A stretch of DNA of 64,000 nucleotides from Chrysomallon squamiferum (GCA_012295275.1 CM022667.1:6179685-6243684), one strand, 5' to 3'; shown: positions 35,289 to 46,809, numbered from the stretch's first letter. Program-made: numbers and translations. Notes: generated by a model not told the origin, from the sequence alone.

Positions 35289-37354
35289 CAAAATAATAAT
35301 AATAATAATAAATAAAAAAAATATATGAAAAAGCTGTTAATTGTGAAATACTAATAATTACTGTTGTCACAAAATATTATTATTATTGTTTTACAATGAA
35401 ATAAAAGAATTATAATTTTTTTATAGATATTACCATTTTTAAATTAATTTCAACTGACAAAATAGAAGAAAAAATAGTGTTAATTCTGAGTAATTCATTT
35501 CACTCCACTTCATTTCTTCATCTGCTGTGACTGTGATAGTGTTACTAAGTCACTGTTAAATTAAGTACAAGCCTTATGCAGAGACTATATTTCAGATGGT
35601 GCACGATTTCAAAAATAAAACAACAATCATAATAATAAATAAAATAAATAAAAATATAGAGAAAAAGTAAAAATTAAATCTGAAATTGATTTCTTTGTTA
35701 AACACATATATTTCTGTGTTCCATTTTAATAGTTAGCTGTTTAACTGTTTTGTTACAATTGGGTTTTGGAAACAATTAGTATTAATGTTGATATATTAAT
35801 TTATGTATTAAAAGCAGTTTTACCTGTTAAAGACACTAAATGATGCATGCAGAAATTTCATTATTTTTTACTGATGTGGACTACATAAAAGCTGAAGGAA
35901 AGAGAAACATAGCTGTAATAAATGAAAATATGTTTATATTCTCAAAGAATACCTGGAAGTGCCGAAACTGTTAAAAATTCATAGAAATGTTTAGTTTCTA
36001 GGCATCTTTTAATATTAACTTTAATAACCATTTTTATTCTGTCAATTCGTATCTGATAATCTGCAGTCAACAATGCCTGATTTCTATAACAAAATAGATT
36101 TAGACACATTTTTTAATTTGCAACAGGCTTCTCAGTTTCCATTTGTAAATCGAAGATTGCAGCTTCCATGCCACTGACAGATTCAGAATTACTCATTTAC
36201 ATAATGAGATTAAATAGCTTAATATATTCTGTAATAATTGATATTTCATTTACTGATATGCTGACGACTTTTGACAAATACAAATGAAGAAGAATCTGAT
36301 AATGAATATGAAAGTCATCCCAATTCCAGTTTCGTCTATCAATCACTCAGGCTGTACTGATATTCATTACCCTGAAAAAGTGGCTGACCTGTTTGGAACT
36401 GACAGTGGAGCACTGTCTACTACTTGAACAGAAATAGCAGCTGTCTAGTAGTTTAATAGTTAATTATGTTACAAGAATTTGAAAATGTCAATTTTTTTCT
36501 GTGAATAAATAATGTGACTGATTAGTAAAATGCTCCTAATAAAACTCTTTAAAACACAGCTGCTGTGAACACATACATAATGTTATGTATCCCTAACTTG
36601 TAGAAAAACAATTACTAACATAGTTATCCCGTATATCATGTTTACTTATTTTACAAGGGTGCTAGTGATAATGCATGGATATGAAATGTATATACATTTG
36701 TATTCATAGATGAAATTTGTTTTAAATGTTTATGTTATTGGGTCAGAAGATTTCGTTTTATTGTCATAACTTGGATAGAATTTTGATCTCATTAGACTTA
36801 TTTCTTATTTAGAACTTCTTTTCAAAGATTATATGTTTGATACGTTTTCATTTTAATTCATAAAACCAGCTCACTACAGAATTTCCTATAGGTGTGAAGT
36901 ATAATTAATATATCTAAGAAATTTTTCATTTGAAAAATAGTCCTATGAACAAGCTCTGCCTTACATGTAACGAGCTCTTTGACCTGTCGTAATGATCTGT
37001 GCTTTACGTATTAAAGTAACTCGTATTTGTGTGTTATAACCAGCTATGCTTTATGTCGTAATGAGCTCTGCTTTACCAGTTAGCAATGTCTGTTTTACGT
37101 CTTTTTAGTACTTTTCACATTATATCTATATACACATTCATATACAAGTCTACGCTGCACATTGTAATAGTCACTTCGTTATGTGCAAAACTTTCAAGGT
37201 TATATTTTATAAGGAAAAGAAAAATCCAAAAATAAACAGAATAAATCAAAACATTCAGTAGTGTAGTGTTACGGTATTAAAACAAATAAATAAATAGTGC
37301 TATGCATTAAAGAACTTTTTAATTCAGATTGTTATTCTACTCTGATTTTAACAG

Positions 37355-37430
37355 ATCACACAATACCTGAGACAGCACTTGCCACCCGGACAAGACCTGT
37401 AGTATGGACAATTACCGTGTGCATTATTTG
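37355..37430 (+). CDS. Gene D transmembrane exon (TM cassette copy 2)
   Basis: A 76-bp plus-strand exon: acceptor CTGATTTTAACAG, donor GTGAGT, entry phase 1, exit phase 2. It encodes DHTIPETALATRTRPVVWTI then TVCII and a split Trp/Cys codon. A polar Thr-rich stalk is followed by RTRP and a hydrophobic run, consistent with the start of a membrane span. It is the same exon as 46734-46809 and 59502-59577. No Ig exon for this strand is visible between the gap and this exon; the ectodomain may lie in or before the gap at 33698-33897. Confidence 0.75.
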
Positions 37431-37442
37431 GTGAGTCAGTCT

Positions 37443-37458
37443 GTGTGTGTGTGTGTGT

Positions 37459-37504
<46 letters not shown>

Positions 37505-37507
37505 GTG
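37443..37507. repeat. GT then CT microsatellite at the TM donor, copy 2
   Basis: A (GT)n tract then a (CT)n tract directly after the TM exon donor. In gene orientation this is the same placement as the GA/CT tracts of the other cassettes. Confidence 0.9.
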
Positions 37508-37709
37508 AGATATATGTTTGTTTAAGTTGCTTTGTTTATTTGTTATTGGTGTTGTTTCAAAACCGAACTTGTTTTAATCACCCACTCAAGTAAATATCTT
37601 TTCACAACTTCTGCTTAAGAGAAAAGTAACGAAAGTTTTATATGTATCTGACTAAACGTTAATTTGATTTCGTCAGCTAATTATATTTCTTGTATATTAT
37701 TTATTGCAG

Positions 37710-37749
37710 CTTGGAGATCATCACTAGTGAATTATTTTCTCAGTACTGA
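37710..37749 (+). other. conserved acceptor-flanked segment, copy 2
   Basis: The acceptor TTATTTATTGCAG is followed, in the TM exon's exit phase, by LEIITSELFSQY and TGA. It may be an alternative short-tail exon; equivalents are at 26377, 46367 and 59146. Confidence 0.35.
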
Positions 37750-37896
37750 GATCAGTGCTGGAATGTTCTTAACAAATTTACTGTTGCTTGTTTCTGCGAT
37801 TCGTTTTAAATAATATTTAACAAATTAATTAATTCAATGATTTTTTCTACATTAATAAATTGAAACTTTTTTATTTGTTGAAGAGGCTTCTCAGAA

Positions 37897-37899
<3 letters not shown>

Positions 37900-37960
<61 letters not shown>

Positions 37961-38015
37961 GAGATTATGCATAATCATTTCTTTTTCTCCTTTTTTTTTT
38001 AATTTTTTAATTGTT

Positions 38016-38065
<50 letters not shown>
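37900..38065. repeat. CT and TA microsatellites
   Basis: A (CT)n tract at 37900-37957 and a (TA)n tract at about 38018-38063. The CT tract is the second conserved microsatellite position of the cassette. Confidence 0.9.
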
Positions 38066-38938
38066 TTCTTTATGTAAATTGTTCTTCTCACACAACTTGC
38101 TCATGTTTCACTTTCTGGCTTGTTTTGGAGTTTCTCTTTCAGTAACATCTCAGTTTATTAGAAATGTGATGTTGAATATGTTCATTTACTTTATTTACTA
38201 CCTCATTTGGTTTTGATATTTTAGTTATGATTGTTGTTAAACTTTATAATTTATACTGAATGAATACTAGCTAGTTTTCAAGTAAATCCTAAAAGTTAAT
38301 AAATAAAATATTGCTATGTTAAAAATTTGTGTTATGTTGTCTGTTTATTTTTGTTTTCTTTTGATTTGTTTTAAGAACGGTTTACATTTTTGTCCTATTT
38401 CGTTAGTAAATTTCATATTCCAAAATATTTCTATTCACATGTTATTAGCAACTTATAGAGTTGGTGTCGTTGTTGTTCACCCATTTTCTTATTTAAAGCT
38501 TGGAATAATATAATTGTATCTATAATAGTTCTTCTTTCTTTTAGATTAATATGAAAAATATTTATAACTATGTAATTATTACGTTTTGACTGGTTATGAT
38601 TACGTGATTTTCATTACATCATAATTATGTAAATGTTCGCTGACAAAATGTAATTTATAACATAAAAATGTTAGTTTGTGAAAAAGTATTTTCGTTACAT
38701 ACAATTAAAGTGATATTTACATAACCTTAAAATGTTATACAAGAAATTCAGACGTCTGAGAGTGTGTTGATATTTTGGGTATTGCATCATTTCATTATTT
38801 CAGTGATTACTTCATTATTTATTTATTTATTTATATATATATATATATATCGTCATGTGTGTGTGTGTTTTAGTTGTTTTTTCTAGTGTCCAGGTTGTGT
38901 TGTTGTTTCCTTTGATTCAATGTTTTTATTTACTGCAG

Positions 38939-38995
38939 GACGTAGATGATATTTATGCAATTGTGGATAAAACTGAGAAACTTGGAGTGGATTAA
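38939..38995 (+). CDS. Gene D tail exon (DVDDIY type)
   Basis: After a good acceptor (TTTATTTACTGCAG) the phase-0 frame reads DVDDIYAIVDKTEKLGVD then TAA at 38993-38995. Acidic residues, a tyrosine in YAIV and a Lys-rich end suggest a cytoplasmic segment with a phosphorylatable YxxV site. The copies at 44948-44986 and 57732-57806 read DIYGIV and DIYSIV. Downstream Lys-rich sequence up to a GTTTGT site at 39033 is open in another frame, so an indel may have shifted the frame. A weak donor before the TAA (GGA|GTGGAT) would keep phase 0. Confidence 0.6.
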   Translation, partial: DVDDIYAIVDKTEKLGVD

Positions 38996-39638
38996 AAAAT
39001 ATAAGTTAAAAAAAAGAAGACAAAGAAAACTGGTTTGTATGACAGAGATTTCTAAAATTATATTGCAACAGTTTTGTTTATATCACATCAGTAGAAAAGA
39101 AAGAGAAAAAAGTTATTTGGTTTTTGCATTTCGAATCTTAGGAAAATGTAATAAAGTCTAATGTGTATGTGTGTGTGTATAAATATATATATATAGATAT
39201 ATAGTATGTTTAAAATTTTATTCAGAACTTTTATTTTAAGAAAACGTCTTTGACATCACAGTAAATGTGAAATAATTTCTAAAGATAAATTGTATATCAC
39301 AAGATATATAAAAATCATGTCTAAAAAACAAGGCAGAAAAAGGAAGTAATAAATTGAAATCAAAATTAATTATGCTTACTGACAGTGTAATTTTGTGTAT
39401 GCTACAAGCATTATTTTGTTGGCTTATTTTAGCAACTGTATTGAATGTGAATTTTCTGTTTGAACAAATGGAAACAAGCAGTTTTTCATATTGTATAATT
39501 ATGTCGATGGTGAATGATTTGTTGTGTTACGATTTACGTCTATTTTTAATATTGCATTGTGTTTATTCTTATTTTTTTACCTTTAAAGAACTACTTGTTG
39601 AAATTATTTGGTAAATCAAATATAATTATTTTTAAAAG

Positions 39639-39728
39639 GAATATGAAGATAAGCACATCTATGGTAATGACAACACTACATTTGTTAAAGATGAAACGTC
39701 AAACAAAAAGACTAAAAGAAGCAATGAG
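39639..39728 (+). CDS. Gene D candidate tail exon (EYEDKHIYGND)
   Basis: After TATTTTTAAAAG the phase-0 frame reads EYEDKHIYGNDNTTFVKDET then SNKKTKRSNE, exactly 30 codons, to a GTTTGT donor. Composition (Glu/Asp/Lys/Tyr) fits a cytoplasmic segment; YGN fits a YxN SH2-binding site. An internal donor (TATG|GTAATG at 39664) would end it in phase 1 and join in frame to the ITIM exon at 41504. The acceptor has a poor CAG context, so the call is moderate. Confidence 0.5.
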
Positions 39729-39901
39729 GTTTGTACATTTTTAACATTATTTTCAATCATCAACTTTTGTTTGTTTTATATTTTTAAAGATAGTTATATT
39801 ATCGGTGAAAGGTTTTATGTATTTCATCCATTGTAATGGTATCCAAATATAATTTGCCAGAATCCTATTGTTACATTTTCAGATTTATATATATATATAT
39901 A

Positions 39902-41400
39902 TACTCTAACAAAAAAGAAACGTAAAAGTAGATATTATTGACATTGGGAATATCGATCTAATGAATCAACAGAAAGCAGCAGAATGTTCACATTTTACAC
40001 ACACTTTCGCACCTCATTAATATTGATGGTATTACATTGAAAAGGTTAAAATTCAAGGTTATAACAGTATAATATCAATACCTTGTGTGCCCACCATGGG
40101 AGTCCAGAACTGCCTGACCTCTCCTTCCAATGGCAGTAATCACATTAGGAATTACACCTTGTGGAATGGAGGCCCACTCTGTCTGGAGGAATAATGCCAA
40201 CTGAGCACGATTCTGTGGCTGTGGTTTATGCTGCCTCAGTCGTCTATCCAACTAGTCTCATAAATGCTCTATAGGGTTCAAATCCGGAGATTTAGGGGGC
40301 CAGGGCAGGACGTGAATGTTATTGTTGTGTAGGTACGCTGTTGTGAGTTTGGCTGTATGTGGTCTCGCATTGTCGTGATGGAATACAGCATTACCATTAT
40401 TCATAATTGGAGCGACATGTGGCTGCAAAATTTCATCTCGGTATCTCTGTGCCGTTAAGTTGTCTTGGATGTGAACCAGGTTGGTCCTGCCAGTGTATGA
40501 GATTGCTGCCCATACCATCACACTACCACCACCAAATCTGTCAACTTCCTGTATGCAATTTGCAGCAAAACGTTCACCACGACGTTTGTAAACTCGACAT
40601 CTTCCATCAGCTCGATGAAGTAGAAATCGAGCCTCGTCACTAAACCAGACAGTTATCCATCGTAATTGAGGCTAGACTCTGTGCACTTCACACCACTAAC
40701 GTCGTAGTTGACGATGTTGTCGAGTCAAAATCACTCTTATTACAGGATGTCTGGCTCGAATACCTGCCTCTCGTAAACGGTTGCGCACTGTTTCAGCCGA
40801 TATTCTACACAGACCTGGTATTGGTGAATCAGTAGAGGTTACCGTGGTGGTTATTTCCCGTAGATAAAGTACCGTATGTAGCGGTCCTGGGCCCTGGTTG
40901 TTACACGTGGTCTACCTGATCTAGGACGGTCAGGTTTTGTTTGGTGTTGCTGGAACCGATATCACAATCTCAAGATGGTGCTTGGGGATACATGGAACAC
41001 CCGGGCTACGGCCGAGAAGGATTCGCCAGCTGTTAAACGGCCGATGGCGTTGTTTCGTTGCGGTTCACTCAGTCGTGGCCTTTGTTTCATGTTGGGGGTC
41101 AGAACAAAAGTAACGAACAGAAGTATTCGAAAACCTTGCATTTTTATAATCCTCGAATTCAAGTTTCATGTGCCGTACGTGCACATGCATTGGTAGCGTG
41201 GTTTACGTGCGGGGACGTTTTGGCTAATAAACACGATCATAGCCTTTATTTTGTGTTACCTGCTTTTTGGCGCCTGTAACAAAAGCTATATTTTTGAATC
41301 ACGAAATGTCATTATATTAATAGTTTGTACATTGATATGTGTCAGTTTAAAATAGTTATCTAAGAAAGCAACCATTTTGCGTTTCTTTTTTTGGAGAGTA
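39902..41400 (-). mobile_element. Tc1-like transposon, nearly full length, inactivated
   Basis: A 1.5-kb element with terminal inverted repeats TACTCTAACAAAAAAGAAAC (left, from 39902) and its inverted form GTTTCTTTTTTTGGAGAGTA (right, to 41400), flanked by TA. The transposase is on the minus strand: N-terminal helix-turn-helix (RPRLSEPQRNNAIGRLTAGE, SFSAVARVFHVSPSTIL, about 41090-40970), then RGERFAAN, VMVWAAISYTGRTNLVHIQD, FHHDNARPHTAKLTTAYLHN with the second catalytic Asp, PWPPKSPDLNPIEHL (about 40290-40260), then stops, and a C-terminus GRRGQAVLDSHGGHTRY (about 40130-40080). It lies within gene D's tail, between the exons at 39639 and 41504. Confidence 0.88.
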
Positions 41401-41503
41401 TATATAATTGTTATTTTCATAGTGTTTATAATCACAAAAAAACAAACAAAAAAATATATAAAAGTGATAAAATCTTATTTTGTGTTATTTTTATGTTTTA
41501 CAG

Positions 41504-41664
41504 CAGCAACAGCTAAAAGAAGAAATGAATGTCAGCTGGTTTACACTGAAGTTGAGTTTACAAATGAGAAAATGTCACAGCCCATCTACAATAAAGAAGA
41601 ACTGACAGTGTACATTCAGATTGACTTGAGTTTATTGAACTCAAAATTTGTTTTTTTTCATTAA
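41504..41664 (+). CDS. Gene D last exon: tail with ITIM- and ITSM-like motifs
   Basis: The acceptor TTATGTTTTACAG is followed by a phase-1 frame that reads AATAKRRNECQLVYTEVEF, TNEKMSQPIYNKEELTVYIQ, IDLSLLNSKFVFFH and a stop at 41662-41664. LVYTEV fits the ITIM consensus (S/I/V/L-x-Y-x-x-L/V/I). TVYIQI fits the switch motif T-x-Y-x-x-V/I. A third tyrosine lies in PIYNKE. Basic KRR followed by acidic and Tyr residues is typical of receptor tails. The exon is the 3' end of the plus-strand gene that starts its membrane part at 37355 and converges on gene C. No homologous exon was seen in the other cassettes. Confidence 0.7.
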
Positions 41665-43246
41665 TATATTTTTTTTAAAGTACAACTTATGCATTATTCT
41701 TAAATTCAAAGAACAGTGTAAACACATTTTCACTCAAACAAGACAGATAGACATAAAAACAAGTATCAATCAAGTAATATTAACTAGAATTACTAAGCAG
41801 TGAATTTTAGAAACCACTTTAAATTTGAGTTAATATGAGTTTACAGGTCCACATTAACAGAACATGTAACATTTTAATTATATTTATTTATTTTAAAACA
41901 ACCTGTATTATAATAATAATTGTAAGATACGAGTATCCCTTTGTTATAACAAAAACAACACAAAGAAAACATGAAATCTTTATTTGCTAAACATGACATA
42001 AACAAGAAAGAATAATACAGAATTAGACAAATGTTTTCTTATACCTTGCTATTTATTTGCTAAATATTGTTTATAAATATCCCAGTTAAAGTGTTTCCAT
42101 TCAGCTTGGCTTCTCTCAAATAATTTTCTTGAGATAATTCTGTCAAAAAATGTTAAGATTTGTTGAAATTTAAGCAGGTGGCCTAGTAAACATATATATG
42201 ATAGAATTAGGTCTCACTGGTTATTGATCTTGTTCTGGTTTTGCTTTTGGTTTTATAAATTCAATCTACACTTTCTGTGTTAATCTAGTTACTATAACAT
42301 TTTTGTGCTAAGATTGCAAGCGCTATGAAGAATTAATTACTTTGATGTACTTTACACCGGTGAAGTTAGTAGGAAGAAGAAAAAGTGCGTCGATAAAAAC
42401 ATTCATTTAGTAGGAAAATATTCACTAATTATAGCAGACTACTAAACATAGAAAAAAAAAAAAAAAAAAAGAGACATTCTGAAAGTGAGGATTAGTTTTA
42501 GTCAACTTTTATGTCAGCTAGATTTCTGTGACGAAGCAAAGAATCAAGGAAGTTGATAGCTATATATATGTATATATTACAAGATCCATAATGAATTAAA
42601 AAAAATGCTCATATAAAATGGAGCAGCATGAATAAATATAATCTCGAGCAAACAGTAAAGTAATCAGTATAGCAACACATAATACAATAATTTATTATGT
42701 GCAGAATAATGCAACATGGTCCCGATCTAAACTGTTTGTCATTTTGAAAAATATGCTATCATACACTTTTCTAATTTACAACAACTGGGAATTTCAGGTT
42801 TTCTAATACTTATGCATAAACCGTATCTGTATGCAATTCAAATACCGACAAAAAGGTGACATTATATTTATATTGTTAAATATATATTACTATTCAGACT
42901 TAAGTATAAATATGGTTTCATTTTACGTATAAGAGCATACAAAAAATCATGAAGTGGCACAATTTTCATTCATTCATTTATCTTCGTTTCTTTATTTTAT
43001 TGTTTATTTATTTATTATTATTATTTTTTTTTTCACACACCGAAGTCTGTTCGTGTAATACTGTACTAGAGTTCATAAGTGTGTATACATTGTTTAATTC
43101 CAAATATAATAAATATATATCTATCTCTCTATATCTCTCTATCCATCTCTCTCTCACTCAAATGCACACGAAATTCAGGTTATTTGTATGGATGTTACTT
43201 AATTATAATTTGAAGATATCATCAAATGTCAGACATCAGTTCAGGT
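41665..43246. other. space between the convergent 3' ends of genes D and C
   Basis: Contains a poly-A run (about 42451-42471), TTA-rich and CT-rich simple sequence (about 42995-43035 and 43120-43155), and the probable 3' untranslated region of gene C from about 43246 downwards. No gene was recognised. Confidence 0.5.
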
Positions 43247-43398
43247 TCATTGAATAAGCAAATATGAAATACAAGACACAATCAAAAACATCTGAGTTGA
43301 GCCTGTGACTTCATACACAGTGAGTTCAGAGTGTGGTGAGTCTTTTCTAGCTTCCAGTGATGAGTAATTGTTTGTAGTATCCGTGTTTCTGTCAGTAT
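43247..43398 (-). CDS. Gene C last exon: tyrosine tail, ITAM-like but second Tyr is His
   Basis: A minus-strand terminal exon with acceptor CTATTTTTCAG, entry phase 1, stop TGA at 43249-43247. It reads DTDRNTDTTNNYSSLEARKD, SPHSELTVYEVTGSTQM and a hydrophobic end (FLIVSCISYLLIQ). Compared with gene B's tail (YSSL-x7-YSVL), the second motif is HSEL, so the ITAM pair is broken, and TVYEV adds another Tyr. Relative to gene B, small indels have moved the stop and appended about 20 residues. Together with SLYDDL in the previous exon, gene C has a different tyrosine pattern from B. Confidence 0.78.
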
Positions 43399-43911
43399 CT
43401 GAAAAATAGTCTTGATTACAGAGTTACACATTAAACTGGAACTGTAGTTATCACAGTATTACTAATAGGATAAAAATAAATAATAGTAATATCAACACAG
43501 GCAGCAGTAGTAGCACGTTGTGTTGCTTTCGTTGTTTTTATATAAGATTAATGACAAAACAAAATAATACTTACATTACTTTTATATAAATTACGTCTTA
43601 TCACAGTTACTGTTAACATGTAATAACCAAGCTGTACACTTTCACCGATTATTTTCTTTCTTATTAAAATGTATCAATGGAACTTTATTTTTTACCTTTT
43701 CAAGCTATATTTTACCGTGAATTCTGATCACATCCTTTACTGATAATAAAGACGATATTACTGTAATACGACCAAAAAGGGCATTGTATTTCTGTACATG
43801 ATTTCTTAGAAATTTTGAAAACAAAAATTACAGGCGTACAGCGTGTTTCTCATTTAACTGATCAGCATCACAGAAACTTTAACCTGTTGCACTTTGTATG
43901 TATATACTGAC

Positions 43912-43966
43912 CTTGATTTTGTTGAAGATCATCATAGAGAGAAGATTCCTGTACTCCAGTGTTAAA
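43912..43966 (-). CDS. Gene C tail exon with ITIM (SLYDDL)
   Basis: A 55-bp minus-strand exon, entry phase 0 (using the second of two adjacent acceptors, TTTCAGACAG), donor CAAG|GTCAGT, exit phase 1. It reads FNTGVQESSLYDDLQQNQ and joins in frame to the last exon to give QD-TDRN. SLYDDL fits the ITIM consensus. It follows the NVDDIYGIV exon (exit phase 0) in frame. The gene B copy at 18073-18127 has lost its donor. Confidence 0.78.
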
Positions 43967-44947
43967 CTGTCTGAAACAAGCAAATAACATCAAGAACAAA
44001 AAGAACAAGAACATAGCAACAACAAGAACAGAAACAAAAATCAATCAGAAGTGGAGAATTCTTGAATTTTAGTTTATTTAAAAGTTTATATTTGTGCGTG
44101 TCTGTGTATATACATTATTATAATTATTTTTAAATTACCCATAATATTAAGATATCAAAATGATATTGTTGATGCAGAAGTAAATCAGGCTTAAATTGTT
44201 GAGAAATTAATCATAAATTTTGTTTTATTGTTTTATTATTAAACAGTTTTAGACTTTCCTAAAATGAGAATAATCTTGACAATGTAAGAAATATAAAATA
44301 ATTCCTACTGATTTTTGTTTTACAAGAATTAAATATGAATTTTGTTTATTTATTTATTTTGATACACAAGATTTATAAAATTTTAGTTGTAATTTACCAT
44401 AATGACGGGAAGGTTAATTTTTTGATATAAATATACACAAAGACTAGTGTGTGCTCCTTTGAACCCAATATTGGGTATACATCGAGGGTATTTCAAGGAG
44501 ATCAGACTACCTTGCTTGTTGCCAAATAGTTTGAATACAAATCTGTTACTATCATAATGGAAAGAGTCGTTTTCTATATAAATAGTCATAAACACTCCAA
44601 TATACATTTTAAATGAAGGTTCCTTCTTATATGATTCTGTTCTGAAATATCCTTTTATTTTTTACTTTCTAAAAATCATTAACGAAATTAGACAGGGCAA
44701 GGAGAATAGAAAGCCATTTTTTATTTCTGTTTTTGTTGTTTTATATTGTAAAACTATACAATATACATTAGATATACATCGAGAGTATTTGAAACAGATT
44801 GGACTATTATTTCAGGAAAAATCTGTTAAAAGCGAAAAGTATTTTTATTAGTATTTCCCGTACTTAACATGGATAAGTAATTTAATTCATTTTTTCTTAC
44901 CACAGATAAAAATCTGTTGTTCTTTCGTTGAGATTTTGAATCTATAC

Positions 44948-44986
44948 CTTAGATTTTTCCACAATTCCATAAATATCATCTACGTT
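44948..44986 (-). CDS. Gene C tail exon (NVDDIYGIV)
   Basis: A 39-bp minus-strand exon: acceptor TTTATTTACTGCAG, frame NVDDIYGIVEKSK, donor AAG|GTATAG, phase 0 at both ends, so it fits the FNTGVQ exon that follows. DIYGIV offers a YxxV tyrosine. If the donor is not used, the frame stops at once (TAG). Copies without this donor are at 38939 and 57732. Confidence 0.65.
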
Positions 44987-46138
44987 CTGCAGTAAATAAA
45001 AACACTGAATCAAAGGAAAAAACAACACAACGTGGACACTACAAAAAACAACTAAAACACACACATACACAAACACATACAGACACACAAGTACACACAA
45101 ACCACATATATACATATTAAAAAAAAATAATAATAATAATGAAGTAAACAATGAAATAACGAAATGATTCAATACCCAATATATCAACATACAGACGTCT
45201 GCATTTCTTGTATAACATTTTAAGGTTATGTTATTATGACTATTTGTATGTAATGAAAATACCTTTTCACAAACTATAACATTTTTCTGTTATAAATTAC
45301 ATTTCGTCACAATAACTAACCTTGCACACATTTACTTAGTTATGATCTAATGAAAATACGTAATCATAACCAAGTCGTATCGTAATAATTACATAACTAT
45401 AACAATATACTTTTTCAAAAACTATTGTATTTTTATATTATAAATTACAGTTACTATAACTAACCACGAGAACATTTACATAATTATGAAAATTATGTAA
45501 TCATAATCAACTAATAATGTAATTATAAAGTAATATTTATCATATTAATCTTAAAGAAAGAAGAACTATCATAGATACAATTATATTAGCCCAAGCTTTA
45601 AATGGGTGAATAATAGCAACTTTATAAGCATAGTTCCTAATAACATATGGATAGATATATTTTGGAATATTAAATTTACTAACCAAACAGGACAAAATGT
45701 AAACAAATCAAAAGAAAACAAAAATAAATATTGGTTACTCAAACACTTTTCATCAGCAGACATTTCCTATGTAACCATTGCAACAGACAACATAAGAAGA
45801 ACAAATTTCAAGATAGCAATATTATATGTATTCACTTATAGGACTTACTTGAAAACTAGCTGGTATTCATTGAGAATAAAGCTTAACAACAATCATAACT
45901 AAAATATCAAAACCAAATGAGGTAGTAAATAAAGTAAATGAACATATTCAACATCACATTTCTGATAAACCAAGATGTTACTGAAAGAGAAACTCTAAAA
46001 CAAGCCAGAAAGTGAAACATGCGTGAAACATGAGCAAGTTGTATGAGAAGAACAATTTCCATAAAGAATGATATATATATAAAATTAACATTAAAATTTT
46101 TTAAAAAAGGAGAAGAAGAAGAAATGATTATGCATAAT

Positions 46139-46144
<6 letters not shown>

Positions 46145-46216
<72 letters not shown>
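46145..46216. repeat. GA/CT microsatellite, second position of copy 3
   Basis: A pure GA tract, equivalent to 26201-26224, 37900-37957 (as CT) and 58940-58996. It is the source of the Arg/Glu repeat reading frame here. Confidence 0.95.
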
Positions 46217-46220
<4 letters not shown>

Positions 46221-46366
46221 AAATTCTGAGAAGCCTCTTCAACAAATAAAAAAGAATCAATTAATTAATGAAAAAACATTAATTTAATTAATTTGTTAAA
46301 TATTATTTAAAACGAATCACAGAAACAAGCAACAGTCAATTTGTTAAGGAAATTCCAGCACTGATC

Positions 46367-46406
46367 TCAGTACTGAGAAAATAAATCACTACTGATGATC
46401 TCCAAG
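46367..46406 (-). other. conserved acceptor-flanked segment, copy 3
   Basis: The acceptor TTCATTGCAG then, in the TM exit phase, LEIISSDLFSQY and TGA. See the equivalents at 26377, 37710 and 59146. Confidence 0.35.
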
Positions 46407-46613
46407 CTGCAATGAATAATATACAAGAAATATAATTAGCTGACAAAATCAAATTAACGTTTAGTCAGATACATATAAAACTTTCGTTACTTTTGTCTCA
46501 GACAGAAGTTGTGAAAACATATTTACTTGAGTGGGTGATTAAAATAAGTTCGGTTTTGAAACAACACCAACAACAAATAAAGAAAGCAACTTAAAGAAAC
46601 ATACAACTCAGAC

Positions 46614-46729
<116 letters not shown>

Positions 46730-46733
46730 TCAC

Positions 46734-46809
46734 CAAATAATGCACACAGTAATTGTCCATACTATAGGTCTGGTGCGGGTGGCAAGTGCTGTCTTAAGTG
46801 CTGTGTGAT
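46734..46809 (-). CDS. Gene C transmembrane exon (TM cassette copy 3)
   Basis: A 76-bp minus-strand exon: acceptor GAATTTAACAG, donor GTGAGT, entry phase 1, exit phase 2. It encodes HTALKTALATRTRPIVWTIT and VCII plus a split codon. A Thr/Ala/Leu stalk and RTRP precede the hydrophobic run. It matches gene C's Ig-V exon (exit phase 1) on the same strand 4.6 kb upstream. The following known tail exon needs phase 0, so one exon (phase 2 to 0) that completes the membrane span is still missing from this annotation. Confidence 0.78.

Larger units (their letters stand above)
34590..39160 (+). repeat. receptor cassette duplication, copy 2 (inverted arm)
   Basis: This is an imperfect inverted copy of about 44940-50200. 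Checked anchors are 34600-34720 against 50060-50180, 34780-34870 against 49950-50040, 36750-36960 against 48320-48510, the TM exons (37355 against 46809) and the tail exons (38939 against 44986). The copies differ by many substitutions and microsatellite lengths, so the duplication is not very recent. Confidence 0.8.

Noticed and set aside
38316-38513. Open frame seen in two cassettes (also 45581-45763)
   Set aside because: The similarity comes from the block duplication. The copies differ by indels that change the frame, and no splice sites bound it.
39354-39614. Hydrophobic 86-codon frame that could suggest membrane spans
   Set aside because: AT-rich sequence gives Leu/Ile/Phe-rich frames by chance, and no conserved copy or splice context was found.
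45606-45902. 98-codon plus-strand frame
   Set aside because: It lies antisense to the cassette intron, and the frame is not kept in the other copies.
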